Assembly (NCBI RefSeq): GCF_000633635.1
Contig: NZ_AYPQ01000001.1
Span: 840,820 to 904,819 of the forward strand
Length of the DNA: 64,000 bases
DNA from: Enterococcus crotali
Lineage (GTDB): Bacteria; Bacillota; Bacilli; Lactobacillales; Enterococcaceae
Direction of reading: 5' to 3'
Made by a program: the position numbers and the translations under genes. The notes beneath the pieces are model-generated. The model made no database searches and was not told where the DNA came from. It saw only the letters and a list, made by a program, of their open reading frames with translations. This document shows, piece after piece, positions 44,737-54,992 of the stretch; position 1 is the first letter of the stretch, and the number at the start of each line of letters is the position of its first letter.

Positions 44737-45441
44737 TCAAATATGAAAAATTCGATCTGCATAGCGTTTCTCAATTTCCAAATTGTATTCCATTCCTCCA
44801 TCAATATTAGCACTCCTATACACAGGAGGAACAAAGCCACGTTGCACCATAAGCTCAAATGCTTGATACATCGTTTGCTGCAATAACAATGTCGCTGCAA
44901 ATGAAGACGTCCCGCAAACCTTTGTATCCAATCCTGGAATACTCAAAGCAGCATCTCCTTCAATTGAATGGTTATCTAATACTACATCAGCATATTCGTA
45001 CAACAATTTACCATTACTATGTCGTGAAGTAGACTGTTTAGACACAGAGAGCGCTGTCACTACAATCAGCTTATTTCCATGCTCTTTGATTCTTTCTGCT
45101 AATTCAATGCTCATTGGATTACGCCCAGAATTGGAAATCAGGAAAAAGACATCATTAGGACAGATCATCATCTTGTGCCCTAACATTTTCCCCACACCTT
45201 CGAATTGTTCATACATCCCACCGGCAGGGTCCATAATTGTTTTTGAAGGAATTAATCCACCCGCACGGCCGCTGATTTCAAGAGCCCCAGCGTAAGAATG
45301 ACCACTTCCAAAGGCTTGCGTAACGCCCCCCTCGATGATTCCATCTGCAACGATTTCTGCCGCTTTAGCAATATTTTCACGTTCTTTTATTTCTAAAAGA
45401 TCCGTTAATTTTCGACATTCATCAAAAAAAGTAAGGCTCAT
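44737..45441 (-). CDS. SIS domain sugar-phosphate-binding protein (UPF0309 type)
   Basis: A 234-residue SIS-domain protein with the phosphosugar motifs [22 protein letters not shown] and [26 protein letters not shown]. It is of the UPF0309 group, which lacks the extra domains of glucosamine-6-phosphate synthase. It is the last gene of the fucosyl-saccharide operon, after fucA. Its place suggests it isomerises or deaminates the amino-sugar phosphate released together with fucose, but this is inference. Confidence 0.8.
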   Translation of the reverse strand: MSLTFFDECRKLTDLLEIKERENIAKAAEIVADGIIEGGVTQAFGSGHSYAGALEISGRAGGLIPSKTIMDPAGGMYEQFEGVGKMLGHKMMICPNDVFFLISNSGRNPMSIELAERIKEHGNKLIVVTALSVSKQSTSRHSNGKLLYEYADVVLDNHSIEGDAALSIPGLDTKVCGTSSFAATLLLQQTMYQAFELMVQRGFVPPVYRSANIDGGMEYNLEIEKRYADRIFHI

Positions 45442-45465
45442 AATTACTTGCTCCTTTCGTTTCTA

Positions 45466-46107
45466 TCAGATTTGACCATATGTTTCAAACTTGGTAGCCA
45501 TCCGCAACATTTCAGCATCGTCCAAAACAACAGGTTCTCCAACACTTTTAGCCCGGTAATAGATGTTTGAACAATACTCGACTTCTTCTAAAACATTATA
45601 GGCATTTTCAAGATCTTTATGTCCCACTAAAACACCATGATTTGCAAGTAAAACAGCCTTTCGGTCCTCCATCGCCGCATAAGCATTTTCGGCTAATTCT
45701 TTTGTTCCATAACTCGCATATTTTGCACAGCGCACGTCCGGTCCTGCCACAGCAATCATATAATGAGTAGCTGGCAAGGTCCAACGTAATTCAGCCAGTA
45801 CCGTCGAATAAATCGTATGTGCATGAATCAAACTATTTAAGTCCGTTCTTTTTTCATAAAATATTTTATGCATAAACCATTCACTAGAAGGCTTCTTATC
45901 GCCTTCAACAACTGTCCCTTCCAAAGTCATTAAAACTAAATCAGCTTCTGATATTTCTTGAAAAGGAATACCTGAAGGCGTAATCAGCATCAACTTGTTT
46001 TCCCGATCAAAGATGCTAAGATTGCCGCCGGTTCCCAAGGTATAGTTGTCTTGAAGCAATTTTTTCCCATAAGTAATAAGTTTTTTTCTTTCTTCGATCA
46101 TTTGCAT
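45466..46107 (-). CDS. fucA: L-fuculose-phosphate aldolase
   Basis: A 213-residue class II aldolase of the AraD/FucA family. The zinc ligands are visible: HAH in LIHAHTIYSTVL and His in LLANHGVLVG, with the acidic residue in PSSEWFMH. It splits L-fuculose 1-phosphate into dihydroxyacetone phosphate and L-lactaldehyde, the last step of fucose catabolism. It follows fucI and fucK in the same operon, which supports FucA over the related pentose-phosphate enzymes. Confidence 0.88.
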   Translation of the reverse strand: MQMIEERKKLITYGKKLLQDNYTLGTGGNLSIFDRENKLMLITPSGIPFQEISEADLVLMTLEGTVVEGDKKPSSEWFMHKIFYEKRTDLNSLIHAHTIYSTVLAELRWTLPATHYMIAVAGPDVRCAKYASYGTKELAENAYAAMEDRKAVLLANHGVLVGHKDLENAYNVLEEVEYCSNIYYRAKSVGEPVVLDDAEMLRMATKFETYGQI

Positions 46108-46125
46108 ATATTTAACTTCCCATCT

Positions 46126-47903
46126 TTATTTATATAAGGGTCCATAGAATTGACAAGCAGCAAAATCTGCACCTTCTAAATTGTCCGTGCCAAAACCGGA
46201 AAAAGCATGAGGTCTAAAAATTCGATTTTTTGCTACATTGTGGAATGATACAGGGATTCTTAACATACTAGCCAGAGTGATCAATTCAGCTCCTACGTGT
46301 CCATAAACAGAAGCACAGTGATTGGATCCCCAGTAATTCATGACTTCATATACATCTGTAGACTCATCTGCTAAGCTGGGCGCAAACCAAATGGTCGGCC
46401 AGGTTTGGTCCGTTCTTTGATCTAGTACTTCATGTATTTCACTTTCCAGTTCACAGGTAAAGCCTTCAATGAGTTGAATCGTTGGGCCAACCCCCTCTAC
46501 AAGATTGATTCTAATCATCGTCAAGGGCATTTCACCTTCTGAGGCATATTGTGAAGAAAAACCGCCGCCCCGAAAATATTCATAATTTGCTCGACACCAC
46601 TTTGTTTTCTCTAAGCACTTTTGAATATCCGCTTCTGTCATTTGCCAAAACTCTTTCATAATAGAAGAACCCTTCTCATCTTTTACAGCCCCAGTTCCAT
46701 CTAGTGCCGATGCTCCCGAATTTAGCAAATGAAGAATACCACCTTTAGCTTTGCCTTGTAATTTTTTGCCCGTGATTCGCTCAACAGCTTCTGGTGACCA
46801 GTAGGTTCGAACATCGGAAAAATTGGTGCCTTATTCGTTAAAAGAGTTGCCAATAGCATTGAAGCGCCATTTAGCGAGTCATTTTCTGTTGCAAAAGCAG
46901 TCGGTGTTCTTCGACCATTCCAATCAAAAGTTGACGTCATGATTGCTTCAGCAAAATCACCATTTGGTAACCAATCAGTCCATTGACGTTGACCTTGAAA
47001 TCCTCCTGCTATGGCATTTCTGCCTCTGGCTTCTTCCAACCAGCCACGTTCTTCTAATTTTGGATTACCAAATAAAATATCACGAATGATCACTGCTTGT
47101 TTGGCAATAAATGACCAGTCCTCTGATTCTGGAATCACTTTGGATTTAGTAATGACATCGGAATAGTTTTTTCCTTGATTTATATCGATTCCTTCATGGC
47201 AATTCATTTCGATCCACTTTAAAGCCTTCTCGTACTCAACTGGATCATAGATCGTTAACTGCATTCTCCTTAATATTTCTGTCATATCAACAAATTCCAC
47301 ATTCATACCAAGATAGTCATTAAAAAATTTACTGTCGATTTGTGAACCTGCGATTCCCATAGACGAAGATCCGATATTGACATAAGATTTATTTTTCATT
47401 TGCCCAACAGTGATAGCTGCCCGAGCAAAAGATAAGATTTTTTCTTGAACATCTTCTGGTACCGTCTGATCATCTAGATCTTGCACATCCTGTCCGTAGA
47501 TTTTAAACGCTGGGATCCCCTTTTGTGCATAGCCTGACATCGCAGCAGCTAGATAAACTGCTCCTGGGCGTTCGGTCCCATTAAAACCCCAAATCGCTTT
47601 AATATGAGTTGACTCCAAATCCATTGTTTCTGTTCCGTAACACCAGCAAGGAGTAACTGAAAGAGTAGCTACTATGTTTTCTTGTAAAAATTGTTCACGT
47701 ACAATTCCAGCATCCCCTTGACCGCCGATTGTACGGTCGGCTACGATACATTGAACAGAAGTCCCGTCCGCATAATGTAGATTTTTCTCAATTAGTTCTT
47801 TAGCAGCCATTGCCATATTCATTGTTTGTTCTTCAAGACTTTCTCTAACGCCCCCTTGTCTGCCATCAATTGTTGGGCGAATACCGATTTTAGGATAATT
47901 CAT
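46126..47903 (-). pseudogene. fucI: L-fucose isomerase, frameshifted
   Basis: The N-terminal 393 codons (47903-46722) begin NYPKIGIRPTIDGRQGGVRE, as in FucI, and run to TENDSLNGASMLLATLLTNKAPIF, then leave the family frame. Adding one T to the five-base run at 46818-46822 continues SDVRTYWSPEAVERITGKKL and then the block at 46728-46126 (SGASALDGTGAVKDEKGSS, FRPHAFSGFGTDNLEGADFA). The repaired protein has 592 residues, the normal size. It isomerises L-fucose to L-fuculose. All neighbours are intact, so a sequence error is more likely than gene loss. Confidence 0.88.
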
Positions 47904-49380
47904 TGGTTCTATCCTCCATTATCTTTTTATAAATAAGATAATCAGCGTTCCATTTACTGACCTCTTTTGGCTCGTAGTGTTCAAATACTACATTCTTGCT
48001 GATTAATTGTTCTAACTGCCTTCTTGATGCAGCTTTATTGGCTTCAAATTGCATTAAACAGTTACCAATTGCTGAAGCTTCAGATAAGCCTGCCTTCACT
48101 CTTTTATTCAGACAATTAGCCGTATACTGACATAATATCGTCGATTTAGCGCCGCCTCCAACGATTATTATTTGCTTGTCCTCGATCCTTAGATCAGTGT
48201 TAACATTTAATTCATCTATGGTATGTCGATATTTAAAGGCTAAGCTTTTATATATACTTTCAAAAATTTCAGTAGCCTTCTGTGGTACATTTTGATGCGT
48301 TTTCTCTGCGAACTGCTGAATTTTTTTGACGATATTTCCAGGCGTTGCAAAATCCGGAGCATCTGTATCGAAGAAGCAAATATTCTCTTCATTTTTATCA
48401 TGTTGACCAATCATGCTTGTTATTTTTGAGTAATGATATCTTTCCCCAATCGTTTGATAGTCTCTTATTGCTTCTTCGATCAGCCATAATCCAGTAAGAT
48501 TCTTTAATAATAGCGTTTTGCCAGAAGCACTTTTTTCATTAGAAAATTCTAAATCCATTATTTCTTGTGTGATCATCGGTGTTTCCACTTCTAAACCAAG
48601 CAAAGACCAAGTACCCGATGAGATAAACAGGTGATCTTTTAGCTCCGGAATACTATATACGGCACTGGCAGTATCATGAGCAGCAACATTGATCACTTTT
48701 ACATTATCCAGTGATAACTCTGGCACGATATTCGGCTTCACTTTTCCTAAAACAGTCCCTGCTGCAACGAGCTCTGGAAAAATGCGATCTGGTAAATCCA
48801 ATTTCTCAATCAGTTCTTGATCCCATTGCTTATTATATGGATTTATTAATTGTGTAGTGGATGCAATACTCAGTTCTGTTCGTGCGATTCCTGTTAGAAA
48901 ATAGTTCAGTAAATCGGGAATCAGCAGGAAATGTTGTGCTTGATCGAGCACTCCAAATTCCTTTTGTGCTACTAATTGAAACAAGGAATTGATCGCTAAC
49001 GTCTGCAGTCCAGTTCGTTCAAACAAGTAATCTTTACTTAGCTCTGATTGAACCCTACTATAGGTTTGATCTGTATAATTATCCCGATAAGAATAGGGTA
49101 AGGTAACCAAACCTTCTTTACCAACCAAGCCAAAATCCACTCCCCAAGTATCAATTCCAATACTTTGAAAATCCGGTACACTGGAATGTGCTAGTTGAAG
49201 TCCAACTATTATTTCCTTAAAAATCTTGTTGATATCCCAATAGATATGATTATTCTTATAAATGTTATACGCTTTAAAACGGTGAATTTCTCTAAATGTA
49301 ATGGCTTCATCTACTAATTCCCCTAAGACTACGCGCCCTGAAGAGCCACCTAAGTCAATTGCTACAACCGTTGTGTTCAT
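47890..49380 (-). CDS. fucK: L-fuculokinase (FGGY family)
   Basis: A 496-residue sugar kinase of the FGGY/rhamnulokinase group: phosphate-binding loop AIDLGGSSGRVVLGEL at the N-terminus, the catalytic region IGIDTWGVDFGLVG, ISSGTWSLLGLE and the C-terminal ATP site IIVGGGAKSTILCQYTANCL. It phosphorylates L-fuculose at O-1. Sequence alone could also fit rhamnulokinase, but the position between fucI and PTS genes and next to fucA settles it. It overlaps the start of fucI by 14 bases. Confidence 0.85.
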   Translation of the reverse strand: MNTTVVAIDLGGSSGRVVLGELVDEAITFREIHRFKAYNIYKNNHIYWDINKIFKEIIVGLQLAHSSVPDFQSIGIDTWGVDFGLVGKEGLVTLPYSYRDNYTDQTYSRVQSELSKDYLFERTGLQTLAINSLFQLVAQKEFGVLDQAQHFLLIPDLLNYFLTGIARTELSIASTTQLINPYNKQWDQELIEKLDLPDRIFPELVAAGTVLGKVKPNIVPELSLDNVKVINVAAHDTASAVYSIPELKDHLFISSGTWSLLGLEVETPMITQEIMDLEFSNEKSASGKTLLLKNLTGLWLIEEAIRDYQTIGERYHYSKITSMIGQHDKNEENICFFDTDAPDFATPGNIVKKIQQFAEKTHQNVPQKATEIFESIYKSLAFKYRHTIDELNVNTDLRIEDKQIIIVGGGAKSTILCQYTANCLNKRVKAGLSEASAIGNCLMQFEANKAASRRQLEQLISKNVVFEHYEPKEVSKWNADYLIYKKIMEDRTNELS

Positions 49381-49384
49381 CTCG

Positions 49385-50185
49385 CTACCCTAAAATGTTC
49401 AAAGCTCGTAATAGAATCGCTAACACAACAATAAACAAAATCGCCCTAGTAGAATTAAAATGCTTTGTTCCAAGCAAATAATAAACCAGTGCTACAACTA
49501 ATACTGGTACTAGCATTGGCATAATTTGATCCAATGTTTCTTGCAGTTTTAATGTGACTTCTCCAGATTTAAATTCCCAAACAATCGGGGCTTTTACAAC
49601 AGAAGGAATCAGCGCACCGATCACAGTGATCCCAAGAAGTGTTGCAGCGTCGGTTAAAGCTGATAGACGACCAGACATGGCGCCAACTAATTTCGCTCCT
49701 TGTTTATAGCCAATAAACACAGTATGATAGCGAAAAATCAGAATAGCTATATTCACTAAAATCCATATCAACACACCGATTGCATTGCCATTCAAAGCCA
49801 TATATGACGCAACAGAACCGAAGACCGTTGGGAAAAGTACGCCGAAAATCGTATCTCCAACGCCAGCAAACGAACCCATTAACCCTGTTTTAATACTTGA
49901 GACGGCTTCTTTAGATTCAATGCCTTCGATTTCTTCTGCTGCGATATCGATACCTAAAATAAACCCACCCATATGTGGCGTAGTATTAAAAAACTGATTA
50001 TGAACGAGCATCATCTTTTGCAAATCCTCTTGTTCTGGATACAATTTTTGCAGGGCAGGCAGCATCGCATAAAGATAGCCTGGCGCCATCATTTTTTCAT
50101 AGTTCCAAGCCATTTGACTGCCGTATAGCCAATTGATACTAACTTTTTTCAAATCTTGCTTATTAATCTTCGTATTCTCCATCAT
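49385..50185 (-). CDS. PTS enzyme IID, mannose class
   Basis: About 266 residues of the mannose-family IID permease, with KMMLVHNQFFNTTPHMGGFILGI and SIKTGLMGSFAGVGDTIFGVLFPTVF, both characteristic, and C-terminal membrane segments. With IIC it forms the membrane channel. The frame reaches 50197, but GGAGG lies five bases before the ATG at 50185. It overlaps the IIC stop region. Transports a fucosylated saccharide by inference from the operon. Confidence 0.9.
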   Translation of the reverse strand: MMENTKINKQDLKKVSINWLYGSQMAWNYEKMMAPGYLYAMLPALQKLYPEQEDLQKMMLVHNQFFNTTPHMGGFILGIDIAAEEIEGIESKEAVSSIKTGLMGSFAGVGDTIFGVLFPTVFGSVASYMALNGNAIGVLIWILVNIAILIFRYHTVFIGYKQGAKLVGAMSGRLSALTDAATLLGITVIGALIPSVVKAPIVWEFKSGEVTLKLQETLDQIMPMLVPVLVVALVYYLLGTKHFNSTRAILFIVVLAILLRALNILG

Positions 50186-50975
50186 GAAGACCTCCATTCA
50201 TATTTGCTGAATAGACAACGGTTTGTTGTTCCTTTTGATTTTGTTCCTTGATCGTGTCTTTAAAGGCTTTCAAAGCTAAACCAAAACCAATCAATGCGAC
50301 ACCAAACATCGGAACACTTAAATAAGCCACTGCCGCAAATCCCACAATAAAATAAGTAATATAATTTTTTACTGGTAGATACCTGAGTAAAATTGCAATC
50401 CCTACGGCTGGAAGTAATCCCCCCGCTGATGCCAATCCATTCGTTAGCCATGCCGGAATGTAGTTCAACATTAGATTTACTAACCCTTCTCCAAACACCA
50501 ACATGACAAAAACAGGCAAGGACCGTGAAAGTCCCCATGATAACACACCTAAACGATTGTTTAATTTAACCTTCTTAACATCTGTTTTAGCGATAGCTTT
50601 ATCAATTCTCTTTTGGAAAAATACATTACAAAATCTTGCCAAAATATCTAACTGGACCATCAACAATCCGACTGGAATAGCTAAACTTAAGCCAAATTCA
50701 ACCCCTTTATTCGACAAAATAGCAAACGTTGTTCCAATGATCGAAGCTGTCATATAATCAGGAACTGATGCGCCTCCGTACGCCTGTATCCCTAACCCCA
50801 TTAGTTGAAGCGTTGCTCCAACTGCTAACCCTGTTTTGATATCTCCCATAATGATTCCCGCAAGCATTCCGATAATAACTGCTTGTCCAGCTAGAATATT
50901 TGTCCCCAACATTTCAACTACACCGATAAACGCTAAAAGCGTCAATAGAATGATTTGCCATATTTCAATGTTCAT
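50163..50975 (-). CDS. PTS enzyme IIC, mannose class
   Basis: A 270-residue membrane protein of the ManY/IIC type with GTNILAGQAVIIGMLAGIIMGD, LQLMGLGIQAYGGASVPDYM and several hydrophobic helices. It is located between the fused IIAB and the IID gene. The mannose class is known for amino sugars, mannose and, in Lacticaseibacillus, fucosyl-alpha-1,3-GlcNAc. Confidence 0.9.
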   Translation of the reverse strand: MNIEIWQIILLTLLAFIGVVEMLGTNILAGQAVIIGMLAGIIMGDIKTGLAVGATLQLMGLGIQAYGGASVPDYMTASIIGTTFAILSNKGVEFGLSLAIPVGLLMVQLDILARFCNVFFQKRIDKAIAKTDVKKVKLNNRLGVLSWGLSRSLPVFVMLVFGEGLVNLMLNYIPAWLTNGLASAGGLLPAVGIAILLRYLPVKNYITYFIVGFAAVAYLSVPMFGVALIGFGLALKAFKDTIKEQNQKEQQTVVYSANMNGGLHDGEYED

Positions 50976-51038
50976 TTATGTTCCTCCTCGATTTAAAAGT
51001 TGAGCGAGCCTTGTTTCATTTTCAATAGAAAAAGCCAA

Positions 51039-51932
51039 TCAGAGATAATCAGAGATTTTTTTCTTTTCTTCATTTGGCACCATTTGAACATTTACGTTGA
51101 TGTTTTGATGTTCAAGATATAGTAAATCGTTTAATTCCTCTTTAGAGATATAAACAGACTTCTTCAACAACTCCCTATGTTCCTTTTTAGACATATTACC
51201 GACCGTAACACTGGGCATTTGCACACCAAACTCAAACAATTGCTTCACTATCGAAGGATTTTTTACGATGATCAAAAGCCTTTCTTCGCTGTAAAAACCT
51301 TCATTGATTCGTTTAGCTGCATTGTCAATTGTTAAGATACTTAATTTGATATTTTTAGGACAAGCCGCTCGTAAGGCAGACTTTTCCATGTCACTTTTAA
51401 CAATTGTATCGTCAATGATCATGACCCTTGTAGCTGATAAATGACCGATCCAAGAAGTTGCAACTTGTCCGTGAATCAGCCTTTCGTCGATTCTTATCTG
51501 AATAATTCCATTTTTTTCTACATTTACTGGAATAATTATTTTTTTCTCCACGGCCTTATCCTCTGTTTGTTTTCCTTCATAGCTAAACAGCTGATCTGTT
51601 TTAGCAAGAACATCAGAAATTCTTTCTCCTAGAGCGATTGGAATGAGGAATTGCAACGAAATTCCTGTTAAAATCCCTACTGTAGAGGTTCGATTTTCAT
51701 AAACCATTTTTGACGCGTTATACGGCGTTCCACCATAAATATCTGTTAAGAAAATAAACTCTTGGTCTCGGCGACTATCCAAAATTGCATTGATTTTTTC
51801 GATTAGATCATCTCTGGACAACTCCTCTGTAAACGACACGGCAAAAATATTATCGTGTTTTCCAGTAATCATTTCACAACTTGAAAGGCACGCTTCAGAA
51901 TATTGCCCATGAGCAACAATGAGATAATTCAT
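51039..51932 (-). CDS. PTS enzyme IIAB fusion, mannose class
   Basis: A 297-residue protein joining a IIA domain (1-130, phospho-His in LIVAHGQYSEACLS and DIYGGTPYNASKMV) through a linker to a IIB domain (about 140-297, phospho-His in IRIDERLIHGQVATSWIGHL). It relays phosphate from HPr to the imported sugar. Its start codon overlaps the fucosidase stop (TAATG), so the two are translationally coupled. The linker EDKAVEKK is short. Confidence 0.9.
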   Translation of the reverse strand: MNYLIVAHGQYSEACLSSCEMITGKHDNIFAVSFTEELSRDDLIEKINAILDSRRDQEFIFLTDIYGGTPYNASKMVYENRTSTVGILTGISLQFLIPIALGERISDVLAKTDQLFSYEGKQTEDKAVEKKIIIPVNVEKNGIIQIRIDERLIHGQVATSWIGHLSATRVMIIDDTIVKSDMEKSALRAACPKNIKLSILTIDNAAKRINEGFYSEERLLIIVKNPSIVKQLFEFGVQMPSVTVGNMSKKEHRELLKKSVYISKEELNDLLYLEHQNINVNVQMVPNEEKKKISDYL

Positions 51933-53272
51933 TACAATTCCTCCTTTAAAATCAATTCAATAACAGGAACAGTACTAAAAGGTTTTCGAATCGGTAAGTT
52001 TAAGATGACTGACTCTGGATCTAACGATTCTTTGATGTTTACCTCCGTAATTTCTTTACGCAAGTCTTTATAGGACGGCCGTACTCCTGTAATTGTTTTC
52101 GAATCTTTAAATTGTATTTCAGACCCATCACTCATTAAACGTGCGAATTTGATTTTACCTCCTAATCCGTTAAGCAAAATCGTACGATAAGGCCATGAGA
52201 AACAGTGTAAATAGATGCGATTCCCCTTTTGAGTATATCGGCAATCTTGTGGCGCTTCATAGTCACTACGTCGACAACCATAAATCGCTTCTGAATGATA
52301 TTTCATCCAGTCTTGTATTTCACTTAATATTTCTAAACTAGTTTTATCCCACTCCCCTCTGCCATTTGGACCAACATTAAGCAGCATGTTGCCATTTTTC
52401 GAGACATTATCAACTAATAATTGAATGATCGTATCTGCGCTTTTCCAGTCTAGATTATTCCGGTCATATCCCCAACTGCCATTTAATGTCTGACAAGCTT
52501 CCCAAATCAATTCCTTTCCATTTTTTTCCATTCCGTTGGTTCGTTGGTATTGTTCTGGTGTCCCTATACCTCTGTGAAGGTCTAATCGATCATTGATGAT
52601 TATTTGAGGTTGCAGCTCTAAAATAAGTTCTTCTAGTTTTTCAGAATCCCACTCTGCTTTTCCTTTTCCAATAGAATTTCCCCAATCCCTCGTAGGATAA
52701 GAAAAATCAAACCATAGATAATCAATCGTTCCATAATTCGTTAACAGCTCTCTAATTTGGTCTTTCATAAATTGCTGATAGGTAACCATATCTCCTGGAT
52801 GCGTTTTAATATATTCCAGATTATTCCGCTCCGGATGATACCCATCAACTAGAAAATCAGCACGCTGCCAATCCAGTAAAGAATAATAAAAGCCAACTCG
52901 AAGCCCTTCTTTTTTAAAAGCCGTCACTAATTCATCCAGCAAATCTTTCCCATACGGTGTATTCGTGATTTTATAGTCAGAATAATCCGTGTCCCATAAG
53001 GCAAATCCGTCGTGATGTTTCGCTGTAATGACAACATATTTAAAGCCAATGTCTTTTGCTTGTTTTGCCCATTCTTCCGGCTTTAACAAATCAGGATCAA
53101 ACACCTCAAAATATTTCCGATATTCCTCTACGCTTTGTTCCTCCAGTGTCATTCCCCACTCATGGCGTGCTGCTACCGAATACAAGCCAAAGTGGATAAA
53201 CAAGCCAAATCGATCATGGACAAACCATTTCGGATCCCCATAATTTTCTGGCCACTCAATTTCTCTTACCAT
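51932..53272 (-). CDS. Intracellular alpha-L-fucosidase (GH29)
   Basis: A 446-residue GH29 enzyme without a signal peptide. Typical GH29 stretches are PKWFVHDRFGLFIHFGLYSV, FKYVVITAKHHDGFALWDT and the nucleophile region IDYLWFDFSYPTRDWG. It removes alpha-linked L-fucose in the cytoplasm from the saccharide imported by the PTS. GGAGG seven bases before the ATG at 53272 fixes the start although the frame extends to 53293. It is coupled to the downstream IIAB gene. Confidence 0.9.
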   Translation of the reverse strand: MVREIEWPENYGDPKWFVHDRFGLFIHFGLYSVAARHEWGMTLEEQSVEEYRKYFEVFDPDLLKPEEWAKQAKDIGFKYVVITAKHHDGFALWDTDYSDYKITNTPYGKDLLDELVTAFKKEGLRVGFYYSLLDWQRADFLVDGYHPERNNLEYIKTHPGDMVTYQQFMKDQIRELLTNYGTIDYLWFDFSYPTRDWGNSIGKGKAEWDSEKLEELILELQPQIIINDRLDLHRGIGTPEQYQRTNGMEKNGKELIWEACQTLNGSWGYDRNNLDWKSADTIIQLLVDNVSKNGNMLLNVGPNGRGEWDKTSLEILSEIQDWMKYHSEAIYGCRRSDYEAPQDCRYTQKGNRIYLHCFSWPYRTILLNGLGGKIKFARLMSDGSEIQFKDSKTITGVRPSYKDLRKEITEVNIKESLDPESVILNLPIRKPFSTVPVIELILKEEL

Positions 53273-53289
53273 CTTAATTCCTCCATTTA

Positions 53290-54009
53290 TCAAAACGATT
53301 TCAGCGTCAGCTGATAATGTTTATAATCCAAAAATGTTTCAATGATTTCATAAATTTTTCCATCAATAAAACTTTTCTTATAAAATTTAATTACAGGCGT
53401 TCCAATACTTAAATTGATTTTTGCCAAATCTTCGCTAGAAATATCATCAACAATTTGGATTGTCTCTTCAAATTCAGTGTTAAATGTATTGATTTGGAAA
53501 TGTTGATAGAAATTTTTTGACACAGAAAGGCCATCTTTTGCTGTAAGAAAATCGAAACTTGAAAAATATCTCTCTGGTATAAAATTTCGTTGTAACGTAA
53601 ATGCTTGCCCATTAACATACTTTATTCGCTCGACCACATAGACTTTTTCTACCTCTTTTATTTTCAATAGCTGATTATTGACATGATCAACACTTTCATA
53701 GATGTTGACGAGCTCTGTTTTTTGAGTATCCATTTTTGAAAAGCAGTTATTTTCAGTGAAATAGACTTTTCGATCCACCATTGATTTTGTGACAAAGGTG
53801 CCTGCTCCTTGTTTTCTATAAATCAGATTCATGTGTTCTAAAATTGAGAATGCTTTGGTAATCGTTGTTTTACTAACTCCATATTTTTCCATCAATTCTT
53901 TTTCTGTAGGGAGTTTATCTTCTGGAAATACTACCTTCTCTTGAATCTGCTTTTTTAGATCATTCACAATATGTTCATATTTGTTCACACCGCCACCACT
54001 TTCCCTCAT
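53290..54009 (-). CDS. GntR family repressor of the fucosyl-saccharide operon
   Basis: A regulator of about 232 to 239 residues with the winged helix KLPTEKELMEKYGVSKTTITKAFSILEHMNLIYRKQGAGTFV and a C-terminal UTRA ligand-binding domain (about 80-235). It heads the operon and corresponds in position to AlfR of Lacticaseibacillus. The start may be ATG 54009 or, more likely, GTG 53988. A cre site lies 22 bases upstream of the first possible start. The ligand is probably a fucosyl-saccharide phosphate. Confidence 0.88.
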   Translation of the reverse strand: MRESGGGVNKYEHIVNDLKKQIQEKVVFPEDKLPTEKELMEKYGVSKTTITKAFSILEHMNLIYRKQGAGTFVTKSMVDRKVYFTENNCFSKMDTQKTELVNIYESVDHVNNQLLKIKEVEKVYVVERIKYVNGQAFTLQRNFIPERYFSSFDFLTAKDGLSVSKNFYQHFQINTFNTEFEETIQIVDDISSEDLAKINLSIGTPVIKFYKKSFIDGKIYEIIETFLDYKHYQLTLKSF

Positions 54010-54030
54010 TCACCATGATAAATTTAATAA

Positions 54031-54044
54031 GTAAATCGCTTACA
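54031..54044 (-). promoter_or_regulatory. cre site of the fucosyl-saccharide operon
   Basis: On the minus strand TGTAAGCGATTTAC fits the cre consensus well. It lies between a TTGTAA-like -35 and the operon start, consistent with catabolite repression. Confidence 0.75.
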
Positions 54045-54163
54045 CACATGTTACAATAGTCTTATCGCAAATTCTATAAATAAAAAAATATTGAATTTTA
54101 TTCACAAAAACAGAATAAATTATCCATTTTTATTCAAATAAGTTCACAACGGAGGAATGTTAT

Positions 54164-54912
54164 ATGCTTGAAAATGAACGACAAGAGGAGATACTTGCAG
54201 TTATCAGAAAGAAGAAATACATTAAACCAAAAGAATTAAGCCAATCACTATTTGTCAGCCTTTCCACTATTAGAAGAGATCTTATTCATCTTGAAAAACT
54301 AGGTCTGATCCATAAAAATCACGGACAAGTATCTCTTTTTGAAAACAATGAACCCGCTCATGAATTAAGAGAAAAAGACCATTCTATCGAAAAAAATTAT
54401 ATCGCTAAACTCGCCTCCAATTATTTAGAAAATGGAAAAACTATCTTTTTAGATTCAAGTACCACGACAAATGCTTTATGTCCTTATATCAATGAATTCA
54501 GTAATTTGACCATAATTACGAATAGCTTGAAAAATTCCCTTGACCTCTCCACTAATCCCTCTAATCAGGTAATCGTTACAGGTGGCACTTTAAAACCATA
54601 TTCAGTGTCTTTATTAGGAGAAAAAGCCTCTTCTTTTATCCAGGAATTCAATGCAGATTTAGCTTTTTTTTCATGTAAAAGTTTTGATTTATCTGGGGTT
54701 TACGAGGAGGACTTTCAACAAGGGTATTTAAAAAACAATATGATTTCACAAGCAAAAACAGCGATATTACTAAGTGATCTCTCTAAGTTGTATAAAAAAA
54801 TTTTTTTACGTTTTCAACCTATGCAGCAATTGACACGATCATTCTTGATCAAAAACCAGATAATAAGTTTATTGAAAGCTGTCATTCTCTTGGATGTGAA
54901 TTAGATTGGTAA
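54164..54912 (+). pseudogene. DeoR family transcriptional regulator, frameshifted near the C-terminus
   Basis: The N-terminal DeoR helix-turn-helix (RQEEILAVIRKKKYIKPKEL, then LSTIRRDLIHLEKLGLIHKNHG) and the sensor domain IFLDSSTTTNALCPYI and VTGGTLKPYSVSLLGEKAS are normal. After SDLSKLYKKIF the frame leaves the family. One extra T in the seven-base T run near 54801-54807 continues FTFSTYAAIDTIILDQKPDN and KFIESCHSLGCELDW to TAA at 54910, giving 249 residues. Divergent to the fucosyl operon and preceded by GGAGG; may respond to a sugar phosphate of that pathway. Confidence 0.8.
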
Positions 54913-54918
54913 TAAAAA

Positions 54919-54978
54919 ATCGATAACATCGTGTATTAAACTGCTGTAAAAAGCACTTCAATACACGATGTTATCGAT
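54919..54978. terminator. Bidirectional terminator
   Basis: ATCGATAACATCGTGTATT (54919-54937) pairs perfectly with AATACACGATGTTATCGAT (54960-54978), with A- and T-runs outside, between the convergent deoR and mvaS genes. Confidence 0.9.
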
Positions 54979-54992
54979 CGTTTTTAATTAAG

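Noticed and set aside
49785-49997. Plus-strand open frame within the PTS IID gene
   Set aside because: Antisense shadow without initiation signals.
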